A model generated the notes under the pieces. That model made no database searches, was not told the origin of the DNA, and saw nothing but the letters and a program-made list of their open reading frames with translations. Positions 41,842 to 50,171 of a DNA stretch of 64,000 bases are shown piece after piece; position 1 is the stretch's first letter; every line of letters starts with the position of its first letter. Source of the stretch: an uncultured Sphingomonadaceae bacterium (GTDB lineage: Bacteria > Pseudomonadota > Alphaproteobacteria > Sphingomonadales > Sphingomonadaceae). Both the position numbers and the translations under genes were made by a program. The DNA lies in the NCBI GenBank assembly GCA_937996655.1, contig CALKUK010000012.1:372001-436000 (forward strand), read 5' to 3'.

Positions 41842-42641
41842 GCGATCTGCTGACCGTCATCCTCCTCGGCATTGTCGAGGGGCTGACCGAGTTCATCCCC
41901 GTGTCCTCCACGGGCCATCTTGTCCTTGCAGGCGAATTGCTGGGTTTCAAAGACGGATCGGGCGGGGCGTTTGATATCATCATTCAGCTCGGCGCCATTC
42001 TGGCCGTCATCGTGCTCTACTGGCGCCGCTTCTGGGATGTCGCAGTCGGCCTGTTGTCGATGCAAAATGGCCCGCTGCTCTTCACGCGCAACGTGTTGCT
42101 GGGCTTTCTGCCGTCCGCTGTCATCGGGGCGATTGCCTATAAAGCGATCAAGGCGATGCTGGAATCGCCCGCAATTGTTGCTTGGGCTTTGATCATAGGC
42201 GGCGTCGCGATCCTTGTGATCGAAAAGCTTGCGAAGGAAAGCCATACCGCCAGTGTTGAACAAATGAGCTGGCGGACGGCCCTGTCCATCGGTGCTGTGC
42301 AATGCCTGTCGATGATCCCCGGTGTCAGCCGTTCCGGGGCGACGATCATGGGCGCGCGGGCCATGGGTGTGGAACGCAAGACAGCCGCTGAGTTCAGCTT
42401 CTTCGTCGCGGTGCCGACGATGATGGGGGCAACGACGCTTGCTCTGTATAAGGAAGGTGCGGCACTCGCCGCTCAGGACGTGACCAACATCGCCATTGGT
42501 TTTGTGGTGTCGTTCGTCGTTGCGATTGTTGTCATCAAAGCCTTTCTGGCGATTGTGACGCGCTATGGATTCGGGCCCTTTGCTTGGTACCGAATCGTGG
42601 CGGGTCTCGTAGCGTTGGTCTGGCTCGGTCAGATCGGTTAA
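41838..42641 (+). CDS. uppP: Undecaprenyl-diphosphatase UppP (BacA)
   Basis: Inner-membrane phosphatase of 267 residues that converts undecaprenyl diphosphate to the monophosphate, recycling the lipid carrier for peptidoglycan and polysaccharide synthesis. The two signature regions are present: GIVEGLTEFIPVSSTGHL (Glu and Ser/Thr residues) and PGVSRSGATIMGA with the catalytic Arg. About eight hydrophobic helices. The start overlaps the NDUFA9-like stop (ATGA). Confidence 0.97.
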   Translation: MSDLLTVILLGIVEGLTEFIPVSSTGHLVLAGELLGFKDGSGGAFDIIIQLGAILAVIVLYWRRFWDVAVGLLSMQNGPLLFTRNVLLGFLPSAVIGAIAYKAIKAMLESPAIVAWALIIGGVAILVIEKLAKESHTASVEQMSWRTALSIGAVQCLSMIPGVSRSGATIMGARAMGVERKTAAEFSFFVAVPTMMGATTLALYKEGAALAAQDVTNIAIGFVVSFVVAIVVIKAFLAIVTRYGFGPFAWYRIVAGLVALVWLGQIG

Positions 42642-42658
42642 TTGCGCGAAGGGAAGGG

Positions 42659-43315
42659 ATGGGGCGTATGGTCGTGAAGCACGCATTGGCGATGGCTCTT
42701 TTGGCCGTTGCCGCCCCTGCCGTCGCCCAAACCACGCCGCCGCCCGCGGCGATCAGTCCGGCGCATGAGGCTGCAGCCACCCGCGTTGTCGATAAGCTTT
42801 GGCCGCTCGGCACCTATCGCCGCATGATGGACGGCGCGATGTCGAAGATGATGGACAGCATGATGCAGTCCATGTTCGGCATGAAGGCTTCTGACCTCGC
42901 CCCTGCCGACAGCAAGGATGCGGCCCGCAAGGAGACCGGGGACAAGACCCTCGCCCAGTTGGCCGAGGAAAAGGATCCCCATTTCCGGGAGCGCACGAAG
43001 ATCTTCATGGATGTCATGACGCGCGAAATGGTTCCGCTGATGGAAAAGATCGAACCCAGCGTTCGCGAAGGCCTCACCCGGGTGTATGCGCGGGATTATT
43101 CAGAGGCCCAATTGGCAGACCTCGAAAGCTTTTTGAGCACCCCCACGGGCAAGCAGTTTGGCAGCCAGTGGATGATGAGTTTCGTTGATCCGGAAATGGT
43201 CGCGAACATGTCCAAGATCGCCCCGATGATGATGCAGGCCATGCCGGAGATCATGAAGAAGGTTCAAGCGGCGACTGCGCACCTCCCGCCGCCGCCGTCT
43301 GCCAAAAACGACTGA
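42659..43315 (+). CDS. Exported DUF2059 protein
   Basis: Periplasmic protein of 218 residues with a signal peptide (about 1-25, ending AVA) and a DUF2059-type C-terminal helix bundle including YSEAQLADLESFLSTPTGKQF. The middle is unusually Met-rich (DGAMSKMMDSMMQSMFGMK). The function is unknown. The frame starts inside uppP, but ATG 42659 (17 bp after uppP) has a GAAGGGA ribosome binding site; ATG 42668 is an alternative. Confidence 0.8.
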   Translation: MGRMVVKHALAMALLAVAAPAVAQTTPPPAAISPAHEAAATRVVDKLWPLGTYRRMMDGAMSKMMDSMMQSMFGMKASDLAPADSKDAARKETGDKTLAQLAEEKDPHFRERTKIFMDVMTREMVPLMEKIEPSVREGLTRVYARDYSEAQLADLESFLSTPTGKQFGSQWMMSFVDPEMVANMSKIAPMMMQAMPEIMKKVQAATAHLPPPPSAKND

Positions 43316-43405
43316 CCGCGCCGTTCAGCGACGCGAAAGTTTGGATCCACTATCAGGCAAACATCATTCGGCGGGGAAAAGACCCGCTGAGATGGAGGCT
43401 GCTTG

Positions 43406-43843
43406 ATGCGTATTTTTCTTGCGATCGCTGTTCTGGTCATGTCTGCGCCTGTTGTTGCGCAGGAAACGCCCTCTGCCACAACGCAGAAGGCCGAAGCTCT
43501 GGCTGAGAAGTTGAATGACCCTGTCGTGCAGGCCGCGCTTTCCGGGGGGATGGAGGCTATGGTTCAGTCCGTTCTCGATCTGCGTGTTGACGGCATCGCC
43601 AAGGCGATGGAGCCGCTGACGGGTAAGCCCGCAAAGATGCAGGGCAAAACGGTGCGTGATCTGGCAGCGCGCGATGATCCGCATTTTGACGACCGCATCC
43701 ATAAGGGCTCCCGCCGCGTCGTCGCTGGTGCAGGCGCAATGGCCGGTGGCTTGGCGGCCGCCATGCCGGAACTGGAAGCTGCCATGCGCAAAATGGGCGA
43801 CGCTATGGAACGCCTGCAGGATCGGATGCCGGAGACGCACTAA
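43406..43843 (+). CDS. Exported protein of unknown function
   Basis: Product of 145 residues with signal peptide MRIFLAIAVLVMSAPVVA. The mature part is helical, with LTGKPAKMQGKTVRDLAARDDPHFDDRIHKG and a Gly/Ala-rich stretch GAGAMAGGLAAAMPELEAAMRKMG. The segment around ARDDPHF echoes AEEKDPHFRER in the preceding DUF2059 protein, so the two may be distant paralogues (seen by eye). ATG 43406 follows a GGAGG ribosome binding site. Confidence 0.75.
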   Translation: MRIFLAIAVLVMSAPVVAQETPSATTQKAEALAEKLNDPVVQAALSGGMEAMVQSVLDLRVDGIAKAMEPLTGKPAKMQGKTVRDLAARDDPHFDDRIHKGSRRVVAGAGAMAGGLAAAMPELEAAMRKMGDAMERLQDRMPETH

Positions 43844-43850
43844 CCGGAAG

Positions 43851-45422
43851 TTAGGCGGCGCGGGCTTCAATCGCCTTTTGCCGCCGCCGCTGCACGGAAG
43901 AGCCAATCCCCATCGCCTCGCGATATTTGGCGACGGTCCGGCGGGCAATGTCAAAGCCCTGCTTTTGCAGCAGGTCCACCAGCGTGTCGTCGGACAAGAT
44001 GGCCTTAGGGTCTTCCGATGTGATCAGCGTCTTGATGGCGCTTTTCACTGCCTCGGCAGACACGGCATCGCCGCCGTCTGAGGCCTGAATGCCGCTGGTG
44101 AAGAAATATTTCAGTTCATAGGTGCCGCGCGCGCAGGCGAGGTATTTGTTTGAGGTGACCCGGCTGACGGTCGATTCATGCATGCCGATCACCTCGGCAA
44201 TGTGGCGCAGTGTCAGCGGCCTGAGATGGGCGACGCCATGGCGGAAAAAGGCCTCCTGCTGCTTCACCAATTCGGTTGCGACCTTCAGGATAGTCCGCTG
44301 CCGTTGGTCGAGCGCCTTTACAAGCCAGTTGGCGGAGGCGAGACATTCATTCAGCCAGGTCTTGGACGCGCGATCCTTGCAGCCCGCCCCGGACAGCTCG
44401 GCATAATAGCTTCTGTTAATCAGCACTTTGGGCAGGCTGGCCGAGTTGATCTCCACAGCCCAGCCTTTGCCGCGTTCAATGATGAAGATGTCAGGCGTTA
44501 CGGTTTGCAGCGGTTCGCCGCCAAAACGCAGGCCGGGCTTCGGGTCATAGGCCCGCAATTCGCGGATCATGTCGGCCATGTCCTCATCGTCGACGCCGCA
44601 GATGCGCTTCAATTGGGGCAGGCGGCCCAGCGCGAGCAGATCAAGATTGTCGATCAGTCGCGCCATGGCAGGATCATAGCGATCCGCCTCCTTGGCTTGC
44701 AGGGCAAGGCATTCGGCCAATGTCCGTGCGCCGACGCCCGTGGGCTCGAACGTCTGGATGATGCCCAAAATCTCCTCCCCGCCGGCAAGCGGGATTTCGA
44801 GCCGGTTGGTGATGTCGAGCAGGCGGACCGGCAGATAACCGGCCTCATCGATCTGATCGATGATATGGGTGGCGATCATCAGGTCTATGCCCATGAAAGC
44901 CGTGCCCGCCTGAGCGATCAAATGGTCGTGGAGCGAAAGCGCGCTAGCGGCAAAGCTATCAAAATCCAGTCCGTCATCATCGAAGCTGCCGCCCGATGTC
45001 GCGCCGTCGAGGCCGAGCGAACCATCCAGCCCCGGCCCACCATCGGCCGCGCTGTCATGATGGAAGGTTTCTGCCGCAAAATCGACATCCAGCGGCGCAT
45101 CCGCGCCGGGCCCTGCATCGGTTTCCAGAAGACGGTCCGCCGTTATCGGATCGCTGGCATCGCCATCATTTTCAAAATCGCTGCCAAACTCGTCCCCGAA
45201 ATCACCGTCCGCAAAATCACTGACTGATGCATCGCTTGTCGGGTCGCTGTCGCCTCGGTCTTCGCGTTCCGCCTCGAGCAGGGGATTGCGTTCCAGCTCT
45301 TCGGCGATGAAGGCTTCCACCTCCAAATTGGACAGCGCAAGCAGCTTGATCGCCTGTTGCAACTGCGGCGTCATCACCAGCGACTGGCTGTGCCGCAAGT
45401 CGAGGCGAGGGCCGAGCGCCAT
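43851..45422 (-). CDS. rpoN: RNA polymerase sigma-54 factor
   Basis: Sigma-54 of 523 residues. Region I is Gln/Leu-rich (QSLVMTPQLQQAIKLLALSNLEVEAFI), followed by an unusually long acidic Asp/Phe-rich region II (about 55-165), the core-binding domain and the C-terminal RpoN box ARRTVAKYRE that reads the -24 promoter element. It supports transcription that needs AAA+ activators, e.g. nitrogen and motility genes. It begins 3 bp after the lptB stop, the widely conserved lptB-rpoN order, so it is probably co-transcribed with the Lpt genes. The ribosome binding site therefore lies inside the lptB end. Confidence 0.97.
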   Translation of the reverse strand: MALGPRLDLRHSQSLVMTPQLQQAIKLLALSNLEVEAFIAEELERNPLLEAEREDRGDSDPTSDASVSDFADGDFGDEFGSDFENDGDASDPITADRLLETDAGPGADAPLDVDFAAETFHHDSAADGGPGLDGSLGLDGATSGGSFDDDGLDFDSFAASALSLHDHLIAQAGTAFMGIDLMIATHIIDQIDEAGYLPVRLLDITNRLEIPLAGGEEILGIIQTFEPTGVGARTLAECLALQAKEADRYDPAMARLIDNLDLLALGRLPQLKRICGVDDEDMADMIRELRAYDPKPGLRFGGEPLQTVTPDIFIIERGKGWAVEINSASLPKVLINRSYYAELSGAGCKDRASKTWLNECLASANWLVKALDQRQRTILKVATELVKQQEAFFRHGVAHLRPLTLRHIAEVIGMHESTVSRVTSNKYLACARGTYELKYFFTSGIQASDGGDAVSAEAVKSAIKTLITSEDPKAILSDDTLVDLLQKQGFDIARRTVAKYREAMGIGSSVQRRRQKAIEARAA

Positions 45423-45424
45423 GT

Positions 45425-46198
45425 TTATAAGCTGAAGCCCTCGCCCAGATACAGGCGGCGGACGTTTTCGTCGGCGACGAGGTCTTCCGGGCTGCCTGCA
45501 AACAACACGCGGCCATCATAGATGATGCAGGCGCGGTCCACGATGTCGAGGGTTTCGCGGACATTATGGTCGGTGATGAGCACGCCGATCTGGCGTTGCT
45601 TCAGGTCCTTCACCAGATCGCGGATGTCGGCGATCGAAATGGGGTCGATGCCGGCAAAGGGTTCATCGAGGAGCATGATCGACGGGTCGGCGGCCAGGGC
45701 GCGGGCGATTTCGCAGCGGCGACGTTCGCCACCTGAAAGCGCCATGGCAGCCGATGTGCGCAACCGGGTTAGCCCGAATTCTTCCAGCAGCTGTTCCAGC
45801 CGCGCCGCGCGGGCGGTTTTGTCTGGCTCTGCCAGTTCCAGCACAGCCTGAATATTCTGTTCCACGGTCAGGCCACGGAAGATGGAGGTTTCCTGCGGCA
45901 AATAGCCAAGGCCCATGATGGCGCGGCGATACATGGGCAGGTCGGTGATGTCTTGCCCGTCCAGCTCGATGCGCCCCGCATCCGGCTTCACCAGACCCAT
46001 GATGGAATAGAAGCACGTCGTCTTGCCCGCGCCATTGGGGCCAAGCAGACCAACCACTTCGCCGCGTCCGACAGCCAGCGACACATCGGACAGCACAACG
46101 CGCTTGTCATAAGATTTTGCAATGGAGACGACCGAAAGCCCCAGGCCTGTCCCGGTGGCGGCCGCGCTTTCGCGGTCTATGACTGCAACTTCGTTCAT
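45425..46198 (-). CDS. lptB: LPS export ABC transporter ATPase LptB
   Basis: Cytoplasmic ABC ATPase of 257 residues powering LPS extraction by LptFG. Walker A LLGPNGAGKTTCFY, Q-loop GLGYLPQETSIFRGLTVEQN, signature LSGGERRRCEIARALA, Walker B IMLLDEPFAGIDP and the switch His in LITDHNVRET are all present and typical of LptB. ATG 46198 with AGGAAG upstream is preferred over 46225. About 157 bp separate it from lptA, which probably provides room for its own promoter. Confidence 0.97.
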   Translation of the reverse strand: MNEVAVIDRESAAATGTGLGLSVVSIAKSYDKRVVLSDVSLAVGRGEVVGLLGPNGAGKTTCFYSIMGLVKPDAGRIELDGQDITDLPMYRRAIMGLGYLPQETSIFRGLTVEQNIQAVLELAEPDKTARAARLEQLLEEFGLTRLRTSAAMALSGGERRRCEIARALAADPSIMLLDEPFAGIDPISIADIRDLVKDLKQRQIGVLITDHNVRETLDIVDRACIIYDGRVLFAGSPEDLVADENVRRLYLGEGFSL

Positions 46199-46260
46199 CC
46201 GTGCTTCCTGCCGATGTCCTGTCACGTTCGGGTGAACGTGGCGTAAAGGCCTCTGCCTAT

Positions 46261-46278
46261 TTGGCAGGAATATTGCAT
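46261..46278 (+). promoter_or_regulatory. Sigma-54-type -24/-12 element, antisense to lptA
   Basis: TTGGCAGGAATATTGCAT matches the sigma-54 promoter pattern TTGGCA-N6-TTGCA with GG and GC ten bases apart. It points to the plus strand, towards antisense transcription of lptA, and lies between lptB and lptA, close to rpoN. One such match is expected by chance in a window of this size. Confidence 0.3.
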
Positions 46279-46355
46279 GGAGGGGGTGAAGCGCAACCTC
46301 AAGGTGCGGGAATTACCGCGCGATTGGTCGAATTCTGTCCGAAATGGTCAGAGGT

Positions 46356-46868
46356 TCACTTGCGATCTTTGGCCACGGTGAAGCGACCGGTGACGCGACC
46401 GCCGCTGCCGCCGCCGCTTTCGGTGCTCTTTCCATCGACGACAGCGCGGCCGGAATTGAGGTCAATCACCAGCCGACCGCCGTTGATGCGGTTGCCGCCC
46501 TGGTTGAGTTCGACACCGCCGACCACCGTGATGAGCTTACGGTTGAGATCATAAACCGCAAAGTCGCCGCGCGCCGTTTCGGTATCGCTGCGGATGAAGA
46601 CGCCGCCTGAGGCATCGAGCCGGTCAATATCAACGCCGCCCCCGGCGCGAGCATAGGCAACGGTCAGGCGCCCCGCATTCATCGTCAGGCCCGCCTGCCG
46701 CACGACGACATTACCGGAAAAGACGGCGCGATCCGCGCGGTCCTGCACTTCGATCCGGTCTGCTTCGACATCGACGGGCGATTTGGCATTATGCCCTTTC
46801 AGCGCCTGACCTAGAGCAGGGACGGCAAGGAGAAGGGCGAGACCGGTGAGGAGAGGGGCTTTGCGCAT
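46356..46868 (-). CDS. lptA: LPS transport periplasmic protein LptA
   Basis: Periplasmic bridge protein of 170 residues with a signal peptide (about 1-22) and an OstA-like beta-jellyroll: VDVEADRIEVQDRADRAVFSGNVVVRQAGLTMNAGRLTV and GDFAVYDLNRKLITVVGGV, NRINGGRLVIDL. It carries LPS from LptC to the outer membrane. Gly/Ser-rich tail STESGGGSGGR. Follows lptC after 4 bp. Confidence 0.93.
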   Translation of the reverse strand: MRKAPLLTGLALLLAVPALGQALKGHNAKSPVDVEADRIEVQDRADRAVFSGNVVVRQAGLTMNAGRLTVAYARAGGGVDIDRLDASGGVFIRSDTETARGDFAVYDLNRKLITVVGGVELNQGGNRINGGRLVIDLNSGRAVVDGKSTESGGGSGGRVTGRFTVAKDRK

Positions 46869-46872
46869 GCGG

Positions 46873-47514
46873 CTATCTGGCTCCACCTTGGACGATATGC
46901 AAGCGTGCTCGACCCTCCAGCGTCACAGTGCGCTGTTCCAGGTTGGCGCGGATGCGGCCTGCCGAAAAGGTGCCGAGCGGCAATTGACCGTGCACAGCAC
47001 CGCCACTCGCCAATTTGCGGGATTTAAGGCCGACCGCGACGTCGCTTGCCTCCACACGGTATCCGTCGGCTGTCTGAAAGATCAGCTGCCCGTCCACCTG
47101 CACGACTTCGCGGTCCATATCATAGCGACCGGCATTGGCAGACAGGGTGGCGGGGCCTTCCTCCATCTGGATGCGGGCCATCAGGTCACTCAACTTCACG
47201 ACCGGGTCTTGGGAGCTCTTCTGGACAGCGGAGCCGGCCTTGATCTCAAAAGGGCGGCCCTTGCTGTCTTCACCGCGATAGGTCGCGTCGGTGACGCGCA
47301 TGCGTTCACGCGCCATGGAGACGCTGTCTTTTGCAAGGACGAAGCTGACATCGCCATTTGGGCTCGCCATCGGGGCGAACACAAGGAACGCCGCCAGCGC
47401 CCCGATGCCAATCGGCAGGCCGATTCGCGCAAGCCTCATCAAACGGTCATGCGCGCCGTTTGGCCGCGCCCAAATCTGGCGCGCGGAGCGTTCCTGCAGG
47501 GCAAGATCAGACAT
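46873..47514 (-). CDS. lptC: LPS export protein LptC
   Basis: Bitopic inner-membrane protein of 213 residues: a cytoplasmic N-terminus, one transmembrane helix (LPIGIGALAAFLVFAPMA, about 37-54) and a periplasmic jellyroll with LSANAGRYDMDREVVQVDGQLIFQTADGYRVEASDV. It receives LPS from LptBFG and hands it to LptA. ATG 47514 is favoured; the frame is open further upstream only as a shadow of the exonuclease gene, which it overlaps by 8 nt. Confidence 0.92.
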   Translation of the reverse strand: MSDLALQERSARQIWARPNGAHDRLMRLARIGLPIGIGALAAFLVFAPMASPNGDVSFVLAKDSVSMARERMRVTDATYRGEDSKGRPFEIKAGSAVQKSSQDPVVKLSDLMARIQMEEGPATLSANAGRYDMDREVVQVDGQLIFQTADGYRVEASDVAVGLKSRKLASGGAVHGQLPLGTFSAGRIRANLEQRTVTLEGRARLHIVQGGAR

Positions 47515-48124
47515 GGGCGAAGATATCGACCTCAGGCCATCCGGCAAGATCCAGCCGGGCACGGTGGGGCAGAAAATCGAAACAGGCCTGCGCCAATGCG
47601 GTGCGTCCCTCACGTGCCAGACGCGGGTCCAGCACCTCACGCACGCGGTGTAGATAGCGCACGTCAGAGGCTGCATATTCCTTTTGCGCCTCGCTCAAAA
47701 CATCGGCGCCCCAGTCGGATGACTGCTGCTGTTTGGACAGTTCAACCCCGATGGTTTCGCGCACAACATCCTTCAATCCATGCCTGTCGGTATAGGTGCG
47801 GATCAGGCGCGATGCGGTCTTCGTGCAGTAAACCGGCTCTGCCATGACATTGAGATACGCCATGATCGAGGCGAGGTCGAACCGCGCAAAATGGTAGAGT
47901 TTCAGCCGCTTGGGGTCTGTCAGCACGGCTTTGAGGTTGGGCGCGTTGTAGCTTGTGCCCGCGGCAAAGCGCACCAGATGCTCATCCCCGCCGCCGTCTG
48001 AAATCTGGACAAGGCACAGCCGGTCCCGCCCGGGATGCAGGCCCATGGTTTCGGTGTCGACTGCAACCGGACCTTCGCCCAGCACGCCTTCGGGCAGGTC
48101 TTCTTCGTGCAGGTAAACAGTCAT
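47507..48124 (-). CDS. RNase D-like 3'-5' exonuclease
   Basis: DEDD-family exonuclease domain protein of 205 residues with the motifs VAVDTETMGL (Exo I), LYHFARFDLASI (Exo II) and YAASDVRYLH (Exo III, DEDDy). It lacks the HRDC domains of full RNase D, as is usual for the short alphaproteobacterial form. ATG 48124 has GGGAGA upstream; ATG 48145 is an alternative. It heads the run exonuclease-lptC-lptA-lptB-rpoN; the link to LPS export is positional only. Confidence 0.9.
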   Translation of the reverse strand: MTVYLHEEDLPEGVLGEGPVAVDTETMGLHPGRDRLCLVQISDGGGDEHLVRFAAGTSYNAPNLKAVLTDPKRLKLYHFARFDLASIMAYLNVMAEPVYCTKTASRLIRTYTDRHGLKDVVRETIGVELSKQQQSSDWGADVLSEAQKEYAASDVRYLHRVREVLDPRLAREGRTALAQACFDFLPHRARLDLAGWPEVDIFAHV

Positions 48125-48419
48125 CCAAAAATTCTCCCGGTCCATCCTCCGGCATCCGCGCCGGAACAGACTCACTGGCGCAAGCCGATGGGCCCTACGT
48201 GATTTCAAGCAGGCTCCTTTGCACCGGCTTGGAACAGCCTGCAAGCACATGTGAACAGCCCAGTTTTGCTAGGATGCAAAAATGCTATCGGAACTTTGCG
48301 TTCTGCGTTATGTTGGCGCTGAGCGCAGTGTAGATTGTGCCGATTCTCTGTCGCATTCGTCCGGCGATCAGATTTAGTATTTCCGGGCGAAAACGATTAC
48401 GAAGAAAGTAGTTTGACGG
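48125..48419 (+). promoter_or_regulatory. Divergent leader of the cold-shock gene
   Basis: About 295 bp without a gene between the exonuclease start and the cold-shock protein start. A GCGC-TGA-GCGC hairpin lies near 48316-48326. Long structured leaders are usual for cold-shock mRNAs, but I cannot fold it here. Confidence 0.4.
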
Positions 48420-49223
48420 ATGGGTTTTGATAGAGGTCGGCGCGGTGAGCGCGGCGGGCGTGGCTACGACAAGCGTGACAGCTTTGGCGACAGCGGTGGT
48501 GGTTTTGACGGCGGCTTCGGCGGCGGTGGCGACCGTTTCGGTGGCGGCAACCGCTTCGGCGGCGGCGGTGATCGCTTTGGTGGTGGCGGTGGCGGCGGCG
48601 ACCGCTTCGGCGGCGGCGGTGATCGCTTCGGCGGCGGTGGCGGTGGTGGCGGCGGTTTCCGCGGCAGCCCGCGTCCGCAGATGCCGGCGCAGGTCGTTGG
48701 CGAAGGCAAAGGCGTCGTCAAGTTCTTCAACGGTCAAAAGGGCTTCGGCTTTATCGTTCAGGATGGCGGCGGTGAGGACGTGTTCGTCCACATCAGCGCT
48801 GTTGAACAGGCTGGCCTTTCGGGCCTCGCTGAAGGTCAGCCGCTCGGCTACACCCTCGTGGACCGTGGCGGAAAGATTTCCGCAACCGATCTGGTGATCG
48901 ACGGCGAACCGCTTCCGGTTGAAGATCGTGCGCCTGCGCCCCGTCAGGACCGTGGTGGCTTCGGCGACCGTCCGGAACGTGGCCCCCGCGTCCAGCGCAC
49001 GCTGACCGGTGAAACCACGACGGGCACCGTCAAGTTCTTCAACTCCATGAAGGGCTTCGGCTTCATCCAGCGCGATGATGGCCAGCCAGACGCATTCGTC
49101 CACATCTCCGCTGTTGAGCGCGCCGGTCTCGGTTCGCTGAACGAAGGCGATCGCGTGAAGTTCGACATCGAAGTCGACAACCGCGGCAAGAATTCGGCTG
49201 TGAACCTTTCGTCTTCGGACTAA
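48420..49223 (+). CDS. Two-domain cold-shock protein with glycine-rich DRF-repeat head
   Basis: RNA-binding protein of 267 residues. Residues 1-92 are a low-complexity Gly/Asp/Arg/Phe region with repeated DRFGGGG units; cold-shock domain 1 spans about 97-160 (VKFFNGQKGFGFI, VFVHIS) and domain 2 about 201-264 (VKFFNSMKGFGFI, AFVHIS). Both keep the RNP1 (KGFGFI) and RNP2 (VFVHIS) motifs. Typical cold-shock proteins have one domain of 70 residues; double-domain forms occur in alphaproteobacteria, but the long RG/F-G head resembles phase-separating RNA-binding proteins. Followed by a strong terminator. Confidence 0.93.
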   Translation: MGFDRGRRGERGGRGYDKRDSFGDSGGGFDGGFGGGGDRFGGGNRFGGGGDRFGGGGGGGDRFGGGGDRFGGGGGGGGGFRGSPRPQMPAQVVGEGKGVVKFFNGQKGFGFIVQDGGGEDVFVHISAVEQAGLSGLAEGQPLGYTLVDRGGKISATDLVIDGEPLPVEDRAPAPRQDRGGFGDRPERGPRVQRTLTGETTTGTVKFFNSMKGFGFIQRDDGQPDAFVHISAVERAGLGSLNEGDRVKFDIEVDNRGKNSAVNLSSSD

Positions 49224-49246
49224 TCGGTTCCAACCGTTAAAGTTTA

Positions 49247-49276
49247 AGGGCGGTGCCGAAAGGTGCCGCCCTTTTT
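49247..49276 (+). terminator. Rho-independent terminator of the cold-shock gene
   Basis: AGGGCGGTGCC and GGTGCCGCCCT pair around GAAA (two wobble pairs), followed by TTTT; starts 23 bp after the stop codon. Confidence 0.85.
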
Positions 49277-49337
49277 CGTTGCCCGAAAAGCGCAGGGCGG
49301 GCTTGCGGTCCTAAGAGCCGCGTGTCAGCCTCCGCGC

Positions 49338-50132
49338 ATGTGGCGACGCTTTCTTCTCCTGCTGGCTGCGCTGGCTGTGGCGCTGGGGGCGCTCGGCTAT
49401 CGCAACGCCCTTCAAGACCCGATCATTCGGCAGGCCCACGTCGCCCTCCCCAATTGGCCGAAAGGCGCGCCGCCGATGCGGGTGTTGCTGCTGTCAGATG
49501 TTCATGCCGCCTTGCCCGACATGCCCGTCTCCCGCGTCGCGCATCTGGTGGAGATCGCCAATGCGCAAGACGCCGACGCCATCTTCATCGCAGGCGACAT
49601 CGTCAGTGAACGTTGGCTGCAGAAGAAGGTGTCGACCAAGGATGTCGTCACAGCCCTCGGCCGCCTGCGCGCGCCGCTGGGCGTCTATGCCGTCTATGGC
49701 AATCATGATCACTGGCGGGGGCAGGCCGAGGTCCGCCGCGCACTGCGCATGGCGGGCATCACGTCGCTGCGGGATGAGGCGGTCAGGGTCGGCCCGATCA
49801 CGCTGGGCGGGATTGACGACAGCGCGACCGACCATAGCGATTTTGAAGGCACGCTCACCAAGATGCGCCGCCAAGGCCCGCGCCCGATGGTCATGCTCAG
49901 CCATGGCTATGATTATTTTGCCTATCTGCCACCCGACCTCCCCCTGTTCCTCGCCGGGCACAGCCATTGCGGCCAGATCACGCTCCCCTGGGGGCTAGGG
50001 CTAAAAGTCCCCTGCGGGATTGTGCGGGGCAAGGGCAAGGAGATGATCGTCAGCGGCGGGCTGGGGACGAGCCTCGTCCCCATGCGCTTCAACGCGCCGC
50101 CGGATATGTGGGTGGTGACGTTGGGGCGGTGA
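49338..50132 (+). CDS. Membrane-anchored metallophosphoesterase (YaeI-like)
   Basis: Protein of 264 residues with an N-terminal transmembrane anchor (RRFLLLLAALAVALGALGY) and a calcineurin-like domain: SDVHAALPD, GDIVSERW, YGNHDHWRG, and the C-terminal GHSHCGQ metal motif. YaeI-type enzymes are phosphodiesterases; physiological substrates are mostly unknown, and membrane-anchored relatives can act on lipid-linked phosphate. ATG 49338 is favoured over 49263, which sits inside the terminator hairpin of the previous gene. Confidence 0.88.
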   Translation: MWRRFLLLLAALAVALGALGYRNALQDPIIRQAHVALPNWPKGAPPMRVLLLSDVHAALPDMPVSRVAHLVEIANAQDADAIFIAGDIVSERWLQKKVSTKDVVTALGRLRAPLGVYAVYGNHDHWRGQAEVRRALRMAGITSLRDEAVRVGPITLGGIDDSATDHSDFEGTLTKMRRQGPRPMVMLSHGYDYFAYLPPDLPLFLAGHSHCGQITLPWGLGLKVPCGIVRGKGKEMIVSGGLGTSLVPMRFNAPPDMWVVTLGR

Positions 50133-50171
50133 GGGAGGGGTATTTCCGCGGGCTGGTTTTATAGCCGACGC

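Noticed and set aside
48500..48660. CRISPR-like direct repeats
   Set aside because: The periodic DNA encodes the DRF-GGGG protein head in frame; units are short, uneven and without spacers.
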